Shown: positions 1 through 9,257, counted from the stretch's first letter. The stretch: DNA of 64,000 nt from Comamonadaceae bacterium (GCA_027486755.1 JAIXOM010000059.1:248001-312000); one strand, 5' to 3'. Program-made: numbers and translations. The notes: generated by a model from the sequence alone, not told the origin.

Positions 1-1605
1 GACTGCGACAAGCCCAAGATCGCCATCGTCAACAGCTCGTCGTCGTTGGCCGCTTGTTTTTCTCATCTCGATGGCATCGTGCCGACGGTCAAAGAGGCGA
101 TCCGAGCTGCAGGCGGGGTGCCTTTCGAGGTGCGTACCTCGGCGCCCAGCGACTTTATCTTTGCGCCGGGCGCGCGCGGCGCCTACATGCTCACCAGCCG
201 CGATCTGGTGACCAACGATATTGAGGTGGCGGTCGAGGGCCCGATGCTCGATGGCATGGTGTGCCTCACCTCCTGCGACAAGACGGTGCCCGGCCAGTTG
301 ATGGCTGCGGCCCGGCTCGACATTCCCACCCTCATGCTGGCCTGTGGCTACCAGCCCAGCGGTGAGTATGAGGGCGAGCATGTCGACATTGAAGACGTGT
401 TCATCGGCGCCATGCATGCGCAGATGGGACGGCTGCCGATGGAGCGCTTGGTGGGCATGAGCCGCGAGGCCATCCGTGGTCCCGGGGTGTGTACCGGCAT
501 GGGCACGGCCAATTCCATGCACATCCTTTGCGAGGCCCTGGGCATGGCCCTGCCCGGCAGCACGCCAGTGGCGGCCAACAGCCCGGCGATGTTCGATGCG
601 GCGCGGCGCGCCGGCCAGCGCATCGTCGGCATGGTCAGCGAGGACCTGCGCCCGCGCAAAATCATGAGCGCCCAGGCTTTTGCCAATGCGGTGCGGGCTT
701 TGCTGGCCGTCGGCGGCTCGATCAACTGCATTAAGCATCTGCAGGCGGTGGCCACAGAGGCTGAGGTCGAGATCGATGTTTATGAACTGGTGCACCGCCT
801 GTCGGTGCAGACCCCGGTGCTCGCGGCGGTGCGGCCGGTGGGTGCGCACACCATCGAAGCTTTCGAGGCCGCAGGCGGCGCGCAAGGCGTGATGCGGCAG
901 CTGCGCCCCCTGCTCGATGTTCAGGCCTTGAGCGTCAGTGGACGCAGCCTGGGCGAGCATCTGGACGAAGCGCCGGCGCCCGACGAGACGGTGATCCGGC
1001 CGCTGGCGCGTCCCTGGGCCGAGCGCCCCGCCATCGTGATGCTGCGCGGCACCTTGGCGCCGCAGTGGGGCATCGTCAAGGCCGGCATTGTGGAGCGGGC
1101 CTCGCGCCGTTTTACCGGGCCGGCCCTGTGCTTCGACAGCTCCGATGCGGCCATCAGTGCCTTGCAGCGCGGCGAAATACGCCCCGGCCATGTGGTGGTG
1201 ATGCGCGGCGCGGGTGTGACCGGCGGGCCGGGCATGGGCGGCGGCGCCTCGCGGGTGGTGTTTGCCATCGACGGCGCCGGGCTGGGCGAGCAGGTGGCCA
1301 TGGTCACCGACGGCCACCTCTCGGGCTTGGTGTGCAAGGGCCTGGTGGTGGCCGAGGTGGCGCCCGAGGGCGCGGTCTGCGGCCCGCTGGCTCTGGTGCA
1401 AGACGGCGACCCGATCGAGATCGACCTTGATGAACATCGCTGCGACCTGCAGGTTGAGCAAGCCGAGTTGCAGCGCCGGCGTGAAGCCTGGCGCACCCCG
1501 GCCCTGCCTTATGACCGCGGCTGGCTCCAGATTTACCGGCGCAATGTGCGCCCTTTGAGCGAGGGCGCTGTACTGGTGCAGTCGCCCCTAGGCGGCAAGC
1601 CCTGA
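1..1605 (+). CDS. IlvD/Edd-family dehydratase, 5' end cut off
   Basis: The reading frame is open from base 1, so the gene begins outside the window; 534 residues are visible, against about 560-600 for the family. The protein belongs to the dihydroxy-acid/sugar-acid dehydratase family, which removes water from 2,3-dihydroxy acids using an iron-sulfur cluster. Three cysteines in the right contexts are present (visible residues 19 in AACF, 92 in SCDK and 164 in VCTGMGTAN). Their spacing (73 and 72 residues) is identical to that in the true IlvD at 21704-23407. The C-terminal half carries GGPGMGGG and TDGHLSG motifs. It diverges clearly from that IlvD and lies 17 bp before an FAD oxidoreductase and aconitase X genes, so a role in breakdown of a sugar acid or hydroxy acid is more likely than valine synthesis. 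The substrate is unknown. Confidence 0.88.
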   Translation, partial: DCDKPKIAIVNSSSSLAACFSHLDGIVPTVKEAIRAAGGVPFEVRTSAPSDFIFAPGARGAYMLTSRDLVTNDIEVAVEGPMLDGMVCLTSCDKTVPGQLMAAARLDIPTLMLACGYQPSGEYEGEHVDIEDVFIGAMHAQMGRLPMERLVGMSREAIRGPGVCTGMGTANSMHILCEALGMALPGSTPVAANSPAMFDAARRAGQRIVGMVSEDLRPRKIMSAQAFANAVRALLAVGGSINCIKHLQAVATEAEVEIDVYELVHRLSVQTPVLAAVRPVGAHTIEAFEAAGGAQGVMRQLRPLLDVQALSVSGRSLGEHLDEAPAPDETVIRPLARPWAERPAIVMLRGTLAPQWGIVKAGIVERASRRFTGPALCFDSSDAAISALQRGEIRPGHVVVMRGAGVTGGPGMGGGASRVVFAIDGAGLGEQVAMVTDGHLSGLVCKGLVVAEVAPEGAVCGPLALVQDGDPIEIDLDEHRCDLQVEQAELQRRREAWRTPALPYDRGWLQIYRRNVRPLSEGAVLVQSPLGGKP

Positions 1606-1622
1606 ACTGAATCCCATAAAGC

Positions 1623-3119
1623 ATGAGCGACAAGAAAATCATTGACTACTCGGTGCTGGACCGCCAGCGCAACGACGAGCGTATTTTGGTGTCCGACACC
1701 TTCGGCCGCGACGACAGCAAGCCCGAGCGCGCCGACCTCGGGTATTGGCAGGAGCAGGGTCGGCAAGTGCCGATTTACCGCAAAACCCAGGTGCTGGTGG
1801 TCGGCGGTGGCCCATCGGGCACGGCGGCGGCGGTGGCAGCGGCGCGCGCCGGCGCCGACGTGACCCTGCTGGAGCGCTACAACCATCTGGGCGGGCTGTC
1901 GACCGGCGGCCTGGTGATCTGGATCGACCGCATGAGCGACTGGCAGGGCCAGCTGGTGATCCAGGGCTTGGCCAAGGAACTGCTCGATCGGCTACCGGCC
2001 GATGCGATTGCCGGGCCCGATCCCACCGAGTGGGGTTCGAAAGACCCGGCCCGGGCCGCTCACTGGTCTCAGCGCACCGCCGCCTACCACGGCGTGGTGA
2101 CCTGGTCGCCCACCATAGATCCCGAGCGGCTCAAGCTCCTGAGTCAGGACATCATTCTTGAGAGCGGCGTGCACCTGGTCTATCACACCTGGGCGGCGCT
2201 GCCCATTGTCGAGGCCGGTGCGGTCAAGGGCGTGGTGTTTGAGAGCAAGGAAGGGCGCATGGCGCTGATGGCCGACGTGGTGATCGACGCCACCGGCGAC
2301 GGCGATCTGTTCGGCCGCGCCGGCGCCGAATTCGACGACGACATCGAGCCGGCTGACATCCACCACGCCATGAACACCGCCTGGACCTTCGCCGGGGTCG
2401 ACATGAACCGCTGGATTGCCTTCAAGGCCGGCCAGCCCGAAGCCTTCAACGCCTTCATGGCGCGGGGCCGGCAGGAGTGCGGCCTGTTTGAGCGGCCCTT
2501 CGTGTCTTGGCGCAACGATGTGGCGCTGTTCATGGGCCCGCGCCAGACCGGCTACAACGCGCTCGATGTGGACGACCTCACCACGGTGGAGATCCGTTCG
2601 CACCGGGCCATGGACAAGCATCTGGCCTTCTACCGCGCGCATGCGCCGGGCTTCGAGGGCGCCTACATGATGCTCAGCGCGCCGCAGATTGGCGTGCGCC
2701 ACACCCGCCGCCTGCGCGGCGTCGGCGCGGTGCTGCGCTCGCAGTGGCCGCAGGGCCTGGCCCTGCCTGACGAAATCGGCGTCTCGCCCGCGATTTCTCC
2801 AACATTCCCCAATATCTCGGTGCCCTATGGCGCGCTGGTGCCGCGCACGCTCGAGGGCCTGCTGGCCTGCGGTCGGCACATCTCCTGCGACAAAAACTCC
2901 CACGGCTTCATGCGCGAGATTCCGCAGTGCTGGATCACCGGGCAGGCTGCCGGCGCGGCGGCCGCCCTGGCCGTGCGCTCTGGCGTCCCGCCGCGCGCGG
3001 TCAATATTGCCCAGCTGCAGGACCTCTTGCTGGCCCAGGGCGTGTACCTGCGCAAGGCAGGGCAGGGCAGTGAGCAGCCCGGTGAGCCCGTGCGCGCCAG
3101 CGCAGTGGCTGGCGCATGA
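1623..3119 (+). CDS. FAD-dependent oxidoreductase (FAD_oxidored type)
   Basis: The 498-residue protein has an N-terminal dinucleotide-binding fold with VVGGGPSGTAAA near residues 58-69 and an acidic residue at the end of the second strand (LLERYNHLGG), typical of FAD-binding oxidoreductases of the PF12831 group. A second FAD contact of the type ACGRHISCD and a C-terminal AAGAAAALA stretch are also seen. No signal peptide or membrane segment is visible, so it should be cytoplasmic. Members oxidise or reduce a variety of organic acids; nothing here fixes the substrate. It follows the dehydratase by 17 bp, and its TGA overlaps the ATG of the aconitase X large subunit by 4 bp, so the three are translationally coupled and probably act in one pathway. 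Confidence 0.85.
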   Translation: MSDKKIIDYSVLDRQRNDERILVSDTFGRDDSKPERADLGYWQEQGRQVPIYRKTQVLVVGGGPSGTAAAVAAARAGADVTLLERYNHLGGLSTGGLVIWIDRMSDWQGQLVIQGLAKELLDRLPADAIAGPDPTEWGSKDPARAAHWSQRTAAYHGVVTWSPTIDPERLKLLSQDIILESGVHLVYHTWAALPIVEAGAVKGVVFESKEGRMALMADVVIDATGDGDLFGRAGAEFDDDIEPADIHHAMNTAWTFAGVDMNRWIAFKAGQPEAFNAFMARGRQECGLFERPFVSWRNDVALFMGPRQTGYNALDVDDLTTVEIRSHRAMDKHLAFYRAHAPGFEGAYMMLSAPQIGVRHTRRLRGVGAVLRSQWPQGLALPDEIGVSPAISPTFPNISVPYGALVPRTLEGLLACGRHISCDKNSHGFMREIPQCWITGQAAGAAAALAVRSGVPPRAVNIAQLQDLLLAQGVYLRKAGQGSEQPGEPVRASAVAGA

Positions 3120-4402
3120 AACTCACAGACGCCGAGCAGGCCATGCTCGACGGCCGCGATGGCCCGGCGGTGCAAAAGGCCATGGACCTCTTGCTGCGCT
3201 ATGGCCGCGCGCTCGGCGCCGAGCGACTGGTCGAGACCCACAATGTGGTCGCGTCGGTGAGCGCCAGCACGCCCTTCATGCGCGAATTCGCCAGCCAGCA
3301 TGGGGGCATGGAAGCGGTGTTCTCGCAGTTCAGCCTCGACAGCGACGAGGTGGTGAGCATTCCCAAGGTGCGTACCTTTTCCGTACACACGCAGCTCGGC
3401 TTCGATCCGGCGCAGGCCGAGCGCATGGGCGTGGACGAGCAGACGGTGCAGTTCTTTCGCAAGGGCGAAGCCTTCACCACCGGCCTGGGCATACAGGCCA
3501 CCAACACCTGCACGCCCTATCAGGTGGGCAACATCCCGGTGCGCGGCGAGCACTGCGCCTGGATGGAGTCGTCGGCGGTGGTCTATTGCAACTCGGTGCT
3601 GGGGGCGCGCACCAACACCGAGGGCCGCGAGAGCGTAGGCGCAGCCATGCTCACCGGACGCATTCCCTACTGGGGCTATCACCTCGATGAAAACCGTCTG
3701 GGCAGTCACTGGATTGAAGTCGATACCGATGTGCAAAGCACCGCCGACTGGGGCCTGCTGGGCTATTGGATGGGAGAGCAGGTGCAGGAGCAGGTGCCGG
3801 TGATCACCGGCATCCGCAGCACGCCCAACCTGGCCCGGCTCAAGCACTTTGGCGCTTCGGCCTCGTCGTCGGGCGGGGTGGAGATGTACCACCTGGTGGG
3901 CATCACGCCTGAGGCGACCAGCCTGCAGCAGGCTTTTGGCCGGCGCAAGGTACCGAACCAGCCCCTGCGCTATGGCCTGCGCGAGCGCCGCGAGACCCTG
4001 CAGCGGCTCAACGCTACTGGGCGCGAGGCCAAGATCGACTATGTGATGCTGGGCTGTCCGCACTACAGCCTGGAGCAGATGTGGGAGCTGGCGCAGCTGC
4101 TCGAGGGCCGACGCATCCATGCCGATGTGCAGCTGTGGGTGTTCACCGCACGGGCCACCAAGTTCTTGTGCGACCAAAGCGGCTACACCCGCATCATTGA
4201 GGATGCTGGCGGGCATATCCTGTCGGACAGCTGCTCAGCCATGAGCCGCGCTGTGCCGACCGGTACCCGGGTGGTGGCACTGGATTCGGCCAAACAGACC
4301 CATTACCTGCCGGCGATCTTGGGCGTGCAAGCCTGGTTTGGTTCGACCGCGCAATGTGTCGAGGCGGCCTGTGCCGGCCGCTGGCAGGAGCTAGCCGGAT
4401 GA
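3116..4402 (+). CDS. aconitase X, catalytic (large) subunit
   Basis: This 428-residue protein matches the aconitase X (DUF521) catalytic domain. Three cysteines lie where cluster ligands are expected: Cys132 (NTCTPYQ), Cys314 (GCPHYS) and Cys373 (SDSCSAM). The NTEGR segment near residues 167-171 is also typical of the family. Known members dehydrate cis-3-hydroxy-L-proline (bacterial type) or mevalonate 5-phosphate (archaeal type); most of the two-subunit bacterial enzymes have no assigned substrate. The start ATG overlaps the stop of the FAD enzyme (ATGA), and its own TGA overlaps the start of the small subunit. The family call is firm; the reaction is not. No proline racemase, ornithine cyclodeaminase-like reductase or other hydroxyproline gene is nearby, which argues mildly against hydroxyproline as substrate. 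Confidence 0.9.
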   Translation: MKLTDAEQAMLDGRDGPAVQKAMDLLLRYGRALGAERLVETHNVVASVSASTPFMREFASQHGGMEAVFSQFSLDSDEVVSIPKVRTFSVHTQLGFDPAQAERMGVDEQTVQFFRKGEAFTTGLGIQATNTCTPYQVGNIPVRGEHCAWMESSAVVYCNSVLGARTNTEGRESVGAAMLTGRIPYWGYHLDENRLGSHWIEVDTDVQSTADWGLLGYWMGEQVQEQVPVITGIRSTPNLARLKHFGASASSSGGVEMYHLVGITPEATSLQQAFGRRKVPNQPLRYGLRERRETLQRLNATGREAKIDYVMLGCPHYSLEQMWELAQLLEGRRIHADVQLWVFTARATKFLCDQSGYTRIIEDAGGHILSDSCSAMSRAVPTGTRVVALDSAKQTHYLPAILGVQAWFGSTAQCVEAACAGRWQELAG

Positions 4403-4842
4403 ATACCAGCCACCTGACCTTGCGCGGGCGCTGTGTCGTCCCCGGCGTGGCCGAGGGCGAGGCGCTCGTCACCCATGACCGCATCTCGGGCTGGGGCGGC
4501 ATCGATTCGCGCACCGGCACCATCGTGGAGGTCCGCCATGCGCTGCGTGGGGTCAGTTTTGCCGGTAAGGTGCTGGTTTTTCCGGGGGCCAAAGGCTCCT
4601 CCGGGTGGTCCAATGCCTTTCACCTGACCCGCACCTTTGGCGTCGCCCCCGCAGCCATGCTTTTCACTGAAATGACCACCAAAATCGCTCTGGGAGCGGT
4701 GGTCACCCGTGCGCCTGCGCTGACCGACTTTGACGGCGACCCGCTGGCGCTGATCGAGACTGGCGACTGGGTTCGGGTCGATGCCGACCGCGGCCTGGTT
4801 GAGATCACCAAGGCCGCCCAGCGGTCCAAGGCCTCTTCTTGA
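4399..4842 (+). CDS. aconitase X, swivel (small) subunit
   Basis: This 147-residue protein corresponds to the DUF126 swivel domain of aconitase X, which closes over the large subunit's active site. The diagnostic glycine/serine loop FPGAKGSSGWS is present near residues 57-67, followed by a MLFTEMTTKIALGAV segment and an IETGDWVRVD strand. The start is placed at ATG 4399, which overlaps the large-subunit stop by 4 bp; an in-frame start further upstream would overlap the large subunit by about 50 bp and add unrelated residues. Split subunits mark this as the two-polypeptide bacterial type rather than the fused type. Confidence 0.9.
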   Translation: MNTSHLTLRGRCVVPGVAEGEALVTHDRISGWGGIDSRTGTIVEVRHALRGVSFAGKVLVFPGAKGSSGWSNAFHLTRTFGVAPAAMLFTEMTTKIALGAVVTRAPALTDFDGDPLALIETGDWVRVDADRGLVEITKAAQRSKASS

Positions 4843-4943
4843 AAGGGTCGCCATGAATGTGTTAACCCGCCTGGCCTGTGCGCGCCCCCGCCTGAGTGCG
4901 CATCTGCCTTTCACACTTTGACCACGCACTTTCCCAAGAACCT

Positions 4944-5930
4944 ATGAAACTCGATCAGACCCGCCGCCAATTCCACCAGACCGCTGTCGCTGCTTTGGGC
5001 GCTGCAGTCGGATTTTCCACGCTGCCAGCAAACGCGCAGACTTTTCCAAGCAAGCCGGTCACGCTGATCGTGCCCAATGCACCGGGCGGCGCGATCGACA
5101 TCCTGGCGCGCTCGCTGCAGCAGCACCTGCAGACCGCCTGGGGCCAGACCGTGCTGGTCGAATACAAGCCGGGCGCCGGCACGGTGGTGGGCACCGATTT
5201 TGTGGCCAAGGCCCCGGCCGATGGGCATACCCTGTGCCTGGTGGCCACGCCCCATGTCATCAATCCGGCAATCCGCCAGATGCCCTTTGACACCACCCGC
5301 GACCTGTCGGGCATCACCATCCTGGGCATCTCCAATGTGCTGCTGTCGGCCACCCCCTCGCTGCCGGTCAGCACCTTGCCCGAGCTGATCGATCTGGTCA
5401 AAAAGAACCCGGGCAAGTACGCCTATGCCAGCCCGGGCAGCGGCAGCTCCATGCATTTTGCAGTCGAGCTGCTCAAGCAGCGCACCGGCATGGACCTGCT
5501 GCATGTGCCTTTCAAGGGCTCGGGCCCGGCCTATCCCGAAGTCATGTCGGGCCGCATCGCCTTGCTGATCGACCCGCTGTTTTCCAGCTTGCCGCACCTC
5601 AAGGCCGGCCGGCTCAAGCCGCTTGCCGTAACCGCCTCTCGCCGCTCACCGCTGGCGCCAGACATTGCCACCATGGCCGAGACGCTGCCGGGCTTCAATG
5701 TGCAAAGCATGTTCGGCATGGTGGTGGCCAGCGCCACACCAAGGCCTGTGGTGCAAAAGATTTACACCGACGTGGTGCAGGTGATGCGCCGGCCTGAGGT
5801 GACGGCGCGGCTGGCCGAATTGGGGCTGGAGCCCAACCCGATTGCCCCCGAGCAGTTTGACGCGCTCATCAAGACCGATATCGAGCGCTGGACCCAGCTC
5901 GTCAAGACGGCCAACCTGAAGGTCGATTGA
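4944..5930 (+). CDS. Bug-family (TctC-like) solute-binding protein with Tat-type signal
   Basis: This is a periplasmic binding protein of the tripartite tricarboxylate/Bug family (328 residues). It begins with a twin-arginine style leader (TRRQFHQT, then a hydrophobic stretch ending in ANAQ). The mature part opens with the family signature FPSKPVTLIVPNAPGGAID, and contains EYKPGAGTVVG and HVPFKGSGPA. Such proteins bind small carboxylates or amides. The start at 4944 is chosen because upstream in-frame codons only add residues ahead of a complete signal peptide. It sits 101 bp after the aconitase X small subunit and 22 bp before the dioxygenase. No TctA/TctB membrane partners are in the window, so transport would rely on partners elsewhere, or the protein may be a sensor. 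Confidence 0.9.
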   Translation: MKLDQTRRQFHQTAVAALGAAVGFSTLPANAQTFPSKPVTLIVPNAPGGAIDILARSLQQHLQTAWGQTVLVEYKPGAGTVVGTDFVAKAPADGHTLCLVATPHVINPAIRQMPFDTTRDLSGITILGISNVLLSATPSLPVSTLPELIDLVKKNPGKYAYASPGSGSSMHFAVELLKQRTGMDLLHVPFKGSGPAYPEVMSGRIALLIDPLFSSLPHLKAGRLKPLAVTASRRSPLAPDIATMAETLPGFNVQSMFGMVVASATPRPVVQKIYTDVVQVMRRPEVTARLAELGLEPNPIAPEQFDALIKTDIERWTQLVKTANLKVD

Positions 5931-5952
5931 TGCGCCGGTGGAGCTTCATCCC

Positions 5953-6828
5953 ATGAACATTGAGGCCCTCAGCCCTTGCGGTGGCCGCGTCAGCGGCGTC
6001 GACCTGCGTGAGCCACTGAACCCTTCGACGCTTGCGGCCATTGAGTCTGCGATGGACCAGTATGCGGTGCTGGTGTTCCCAGCTCAGCACCTCGACCAGG
6101 ACCAGCAGATGGCTCTGGCCAGCGCCCTGGGACCGCTGGAGCTGGGCTTTCGCCGCATTCGGGGCGGCGCCCACCGCCTCAAGTACAAGGAGCTGGCCGA
6201 TATCTCCAATGTCACGGTCGATGGTGAGGTGGCCGCACGCGACCATCAGAAGATTGTGAGCAACCTGGCCAACCAGCTTTGGCACTCGGACAGCTCCTTT
6301 CAAAAGCCGCGGGCCAAGTATTCGATGCTGGCCGCCTCTGTGGTGCCAGCCTTGGGCGGTGAAACCGAATTTGCCGATCTGCGCATGGCCTACGACGCCT
6401 TGCCCGGCTGGCGGCGCGAGCAGATCGCAGGCCTGCAGGCGGTCCACTTCGCCCTGCATTCACGCTACCTGCTTGGCGATACCGAATACACCCAGGCCCA
6501 GAAAGATGCTTTCCCGCCCGTGGTCTGGCCTTTGGTGCAGTCCGACCCACGTACGGGTCGCAAGATCCTCTACGTGGGCGCGCATGCCTGCGCCATTGAA
6601 GGCATGGTGCTGGCCGAGGCCAGGCTGCTCCTGATGGACCTGCTCGAGCATGCCACCCAGCGCCAGTTCGTCTATACCCACCGGTGGGCCGAGGGGGACT
6701 TGGTCATCTGGGACAATACCGCTACGGTGCACCGGGGCCGTCACTTTGACCTGTCGCAGCGCCGCGAACTGCGCCGGGCCACCACCCGGGAAGTACTGAC
6801 TTCGCCCGAGGCAGCAGCCCTTGCATGA
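5953..6828 (+). CDS. TauD/TfdA-family Fe(II)/2-oxoglutarate dioxygenase
   Basis: The 291-residue protein resembles TfdA-type enzymes, which hydroxylate small acids using Fe(II), O2 and 2-oxoglutarate. The facial triad is visible: His111 and Asp113 in LWHSDSSF, and distal His260 in TATVHRGRHFD. The PAKYS-like, GGETEFADLR and WDNTATVHRG blocks are those of the 2,4-D dioxygenase branch rather than taurine dioxygenase. ATG 5953 is preferred over GTG 5938 because GGTGGAG lies at a normal distance before it. Its stop overlaps the next ATG (ATGA). Within the operon it could hydroxylate or ether-cleave the imported acid; that is inference. Confidence 0.87.
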   Translation: MNIEALSPCGGRVSGVDLREPLNPSTLAAIESAMDQYAVLVFPAQHLDQDQQMALASALGPLELGFRRIRGGAHRLKYKELADISNVTVDGEVAARDHQKIVSNLANQLWHSDSSFQKPRAKYSMLAASVVPALGGETEFADLRMAYDALPGWRREQIAGLQAVHFALHSRYLLGDTEYTQAQKDAFPPVVWPLVQSDPRTGRKILYVGAHACAIEGMVLAEARLLLMDLLEHATQRQFVYTHRWAEGDLVIWDNTATVHRGRHFDLSQRRELRRATTREVLTSPEAAALA

Positions 6829-7625
6829 GGCGTGAGCCACAGGCCCATGCCATCGAGGACAGGTTTTTTTGTTTCATGCATTTTGAGCTTCAAGGTCAGG
6901 GGCATCCGGTGGTGCTGATGGCGGGTCTGGGCGGGCTGGGGGTCTTCTGGCGGCCGGTGATGGAGCGGCTGTCGCAGCGGCACCTGTGCATCACCTTCGA
7001 CCACCCCGGCATGGGACGCAGTCCGCCGGCGGCAGAGCATTCGATCGCACACATCGCCTGTGAGGTGCTGGGGCTGCTCGATCAACTCAAACTGCCCTCT
7101 GCGCATTTTGTCGGGCATTCCACCGGTGGTTTGGTGGCCCAGGTTCTGGCGCTCGATCACCCGCAGCGGGTCGACCGCATGGTCTTGAGCGCGACCTGGG
7201 CGCGGCCGGACCGGCGCTTTCGCGATCTCTTCATGACGCGCCGCGTGGTGCTCGAACGCGCTGGCTTTGGTGCCTACAACGCGGTGGCCAAGCTGCTCGC
7301 TTATCCTCCCGAGTGGTACGAGGCGAATCTGGCCAGCGCCTCGCCGATTGACTTTGACGCGGGCGGCGATCTGGCCACCGCCTTGGCGCGCATAGACATG
7401 CTGCTGGCTTTCGACCGGGCCGAGGAACTGGGCCGCCTGCGCGCGCCAACGCTCATCGTCGGCGCCAGCGACGATGCCATCGTGCCGATCAGCCACAGCC
7501 ATGACCTGGCGCGCCGGCTGCCGCAGGCCGCCATGGTGGAGTTGCAAGGCGGGCACTTTCTGCCGCAGACGCAGACGGCGCGCTATGTCGACGAAGTACA
7601 GGCTTTTCTGACTGGGCCGGCCTGA
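6825..7625 (+). CDS. alpha/beta hydrolase
   Basis: This is a 266-residue alpha/beta-fold hydrolase with the nucleophile elbow GHSTGG (Ser99), an oxyanion region GLGGLGVFW and the strand-turn FDHPGMGRS. A late acidic residue (VGASDDAIVP) and a C-terminal GGHFLP provide candidate Asp and His of the triad. Family resemblance is to the RutD/PcaD branch (carbamate or enol-lactone hydrolases), but the resolution by eye is low. Its ATG overlaps the dioxygenase stop by 4 bp, tying it to this operon. An internal ATG at 6876 is possible but would break the overlap. Confidence 0.85.
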   Translation: MRREPQAHAIEDRFFCFMHFELQGQGHPVVLMAGLGGLGVFWRPVMERLSQRHLCITFDHPGMGRSPPAAEHSIAHIACEVLGLLDQLKLPSAHFVGHSTGGLVAQVLALDHPQRVDRMVLSATWARPDRRFRDLFMTRRVVLERAGFGAYNAVAKLLAYPPEWYEANLASASPIDFDAGGDLATALARIDMLLAFDRAEELGRLRAPTLIVGASDDAIVPISHSHDLARRLPQAAMVELQGGHFLPQTQTARYVDEVQAFLTGPA

Positions 7626-7663
7626 GGTCCAGGGATGTTCAAGTTATATGAAGGAGTTGTGCC

Positions 7664-8653
7664 ATGAAGATGCTTTCTGATCCCTATTTCTTCCAATCGG
7701 CTCGCCGGAGTCTGCTGCTCGCTGCTGCGCTGGTGGGCTTGTCTGCGCAAGCGGCCGACCCCTGGCCGGTCAAGCCGATACGGGTCGTGATTCCGTTTAC
7801 CACCGGCGGTGTGCAAGACACCCTGGCGCGCTCGATTTCCAATGAGCTGGGCGCTGCCCTGGGCCAGCCGGTGATCGTCGAAAACCGCCCGGGTGCGGGC
7901 GGTACGGTAGCTGCCAATGCGGTGGCCAAGTCGGCGCCTGACGGCTACACCCTGATCCTGGCGGCGGCCAGCCACAACATCAACGGCTCGCTCTACTCCA
8001 AGCTCAACTACGACCCGGTCAAGGACTTTGTGGGCGCTGCCTACATCGGCAACACCAGCTACATCATGGTGGTCAGCGCCAGCGTGCCGGCCAAGAGCGT
8101 GGCCGAGTTTGTGAGCTATGCCAAGGCCCGGCCGGGTCAGCTCAACTACGCCACCGCAGGCAGCGGCAGCGCCACCCATCTGGCCATGGCCTATTTCAGC
8201 GGCATGGCCGGTCTGGACATCGTGCACATCCCGACCAAGGGCGCCGGCGATGCGATGACCGAGGTGCTGGCCGGGCGCTCGCAGGTGATGATCAACGCCA
8301 ACAACGTGGCCCTGCCCTTTGCCAAGGACTCACGTGTGCGCCTGCTGGGCGTGACCTCCGACAAGGCCTCGCCCTTTGTGCCTGGCGTCGAGCCGATTTC
8401 TGCGGCCTTGCCCGGTTATGTGTTCGACAGCTGGTTCGGTCTGCTCGCCCCTGCCGGCACGCCGGCCGATATCGTTAACAAGCTCAACACGGAAATGAGC
8501 AAGGTGCTCAAGCGCCCCGAGGTGATTGAACGTCTGACGCGCCAGGGCATCGAGGCCGGCAGCATGACACCGGAAGCTTTTGGCCAGTTGCTGCGGCAAG
8601 ACTTTGAGCGCATGGCCAGGGTGGTGAAAACCTCGGGAGCCAAGGCCGATTGA
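7664..8653 (+). CDS. Bug-family (TctC-like) solute-binding protein
   Basis: This is a second periplasmic Bug protein (329 residues), preceded by a good ribosome site (AAGGAG). A Sec-type leader ending in SAQAAD precedes the family signature WPVKPIRVVIPFTTGG; ENRPGAGGTVAANAVAKS and IPTKGAGDAMTEVLAG are further family blocks. It shares the family blocks with the protein at 4944-5930 but is clearly not a recent duplicate. It lies 38 bp after the hydrolase and is probably the last gene of the operon. A different carboxylate than that bound by the first protein is likely. Confidence 0.9.
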   Translation: MKMLSDPYFFQSARRSLLLAAALVGLSAQAADPWPVKPIRVVIPFTTGGVQDTLARSISNELGAALGQPVIVENRPGAGGTVAANAVAKSAPDGYTLILAAASHNINGSLYSKLNYDPVKDFVGAAYIGNTSYIMVVSASVPAKSVAEFVSYAKARPGQLNYATAGSGSATHLAMAYFSGMAGLDIVHIPTKGAGDAMTEVLAGRSQVMINANNVALPFAKDSRVRLLGVTSDKASPFVPGVEPISAALPGYVFDSWFGLLAPAGTPADIVNKLNTEMSKVLKRPEVIERLTRQGIEAGSMTPEAFGQLLRQDFERMARVVKTSGAKAD

Positions 8654-8751
8654 GGGGCACAGCTCCCACGCCTTCTTTCGAAGCCTCTGCGGCTTGCACT
8701 GAGCCATGTCTGTAACAATCCATCGATCATTGCATTTGCTGAGATTTCGCC

Positions 8752-9225
8752 ATGGCCTTGCTGGGCAACATCATTTGGTTTTTCCTGGGGGGCTGGGCGC
8801 TGTTTCTCGGATACGCCCTGGGAGCGATTCTGTTCTTCCCCATGTTCATTCCTTTGTTCCGGCTGGCGCTCTACGCCCTGTGGCCCTTTGGCCGGGATGT
8901 GGTGACGCGCGCGCAGCTCGATCGCTATCGTCAGATCAAGGGCGGCGGCGGGGACGGCTCTGCCATCGACAGCACGCTCAAAAACGTCAGCGCGGTGCTC
9001 AATGTGCTGTGGATGCTCACCTTTGGCTGGATGCTCGCCCTGATTCATCTGGCCGCCTCTTTTGCCAACCTCTGCCTCTTCTTTTTGATCGTGACCATCC
9101 CTAATATCGGCGGGCATTGGAAGCTGATCCGGGTGGCTTTCCTGCCGTTCAATAAAGTCATCGTGCCCGCTAACCTGGCCCAGGAGATCCGCGATGGCCT
9201 GGCCAAGGCGCGACTGGGGCTTTGA
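8752..9225 (+). CDS. yccF: YccF-family inner membrane protein
   Basis: This 157-residue membrane protein has the YccF (DUF307) pattern: two similar hydrophobic modules, the first at residues 4-45 (NIIWFFLGGW) followed by PFGRDV, the second at about 75-130 with IPNIGGHW. The repeated module and the FNKV..P C-terminal part are typical. The physiological role in bacteria is poorly defined. It stands alone between the operon and the gene at 9258 and shares their strand. Confidence 0.82.
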   Translation: MALLGNIIWFFLGGWALFLGYALGAILFFPMFIPLFRLALYALWPFGRDVVTRAQLDRYRQIKGGGGDGSAIDSTLKNVSAVLNVLWMLTFGWMLALIHLAASFANLCLFFLIVTIPNIGGHWKLIRVAFLPFNKVIVPANLAQEIRDGLAKARLGL

Positions 9226-9257
9226 TCGGCGTTGGACCTCAGGGTTAAGATCTGGCT

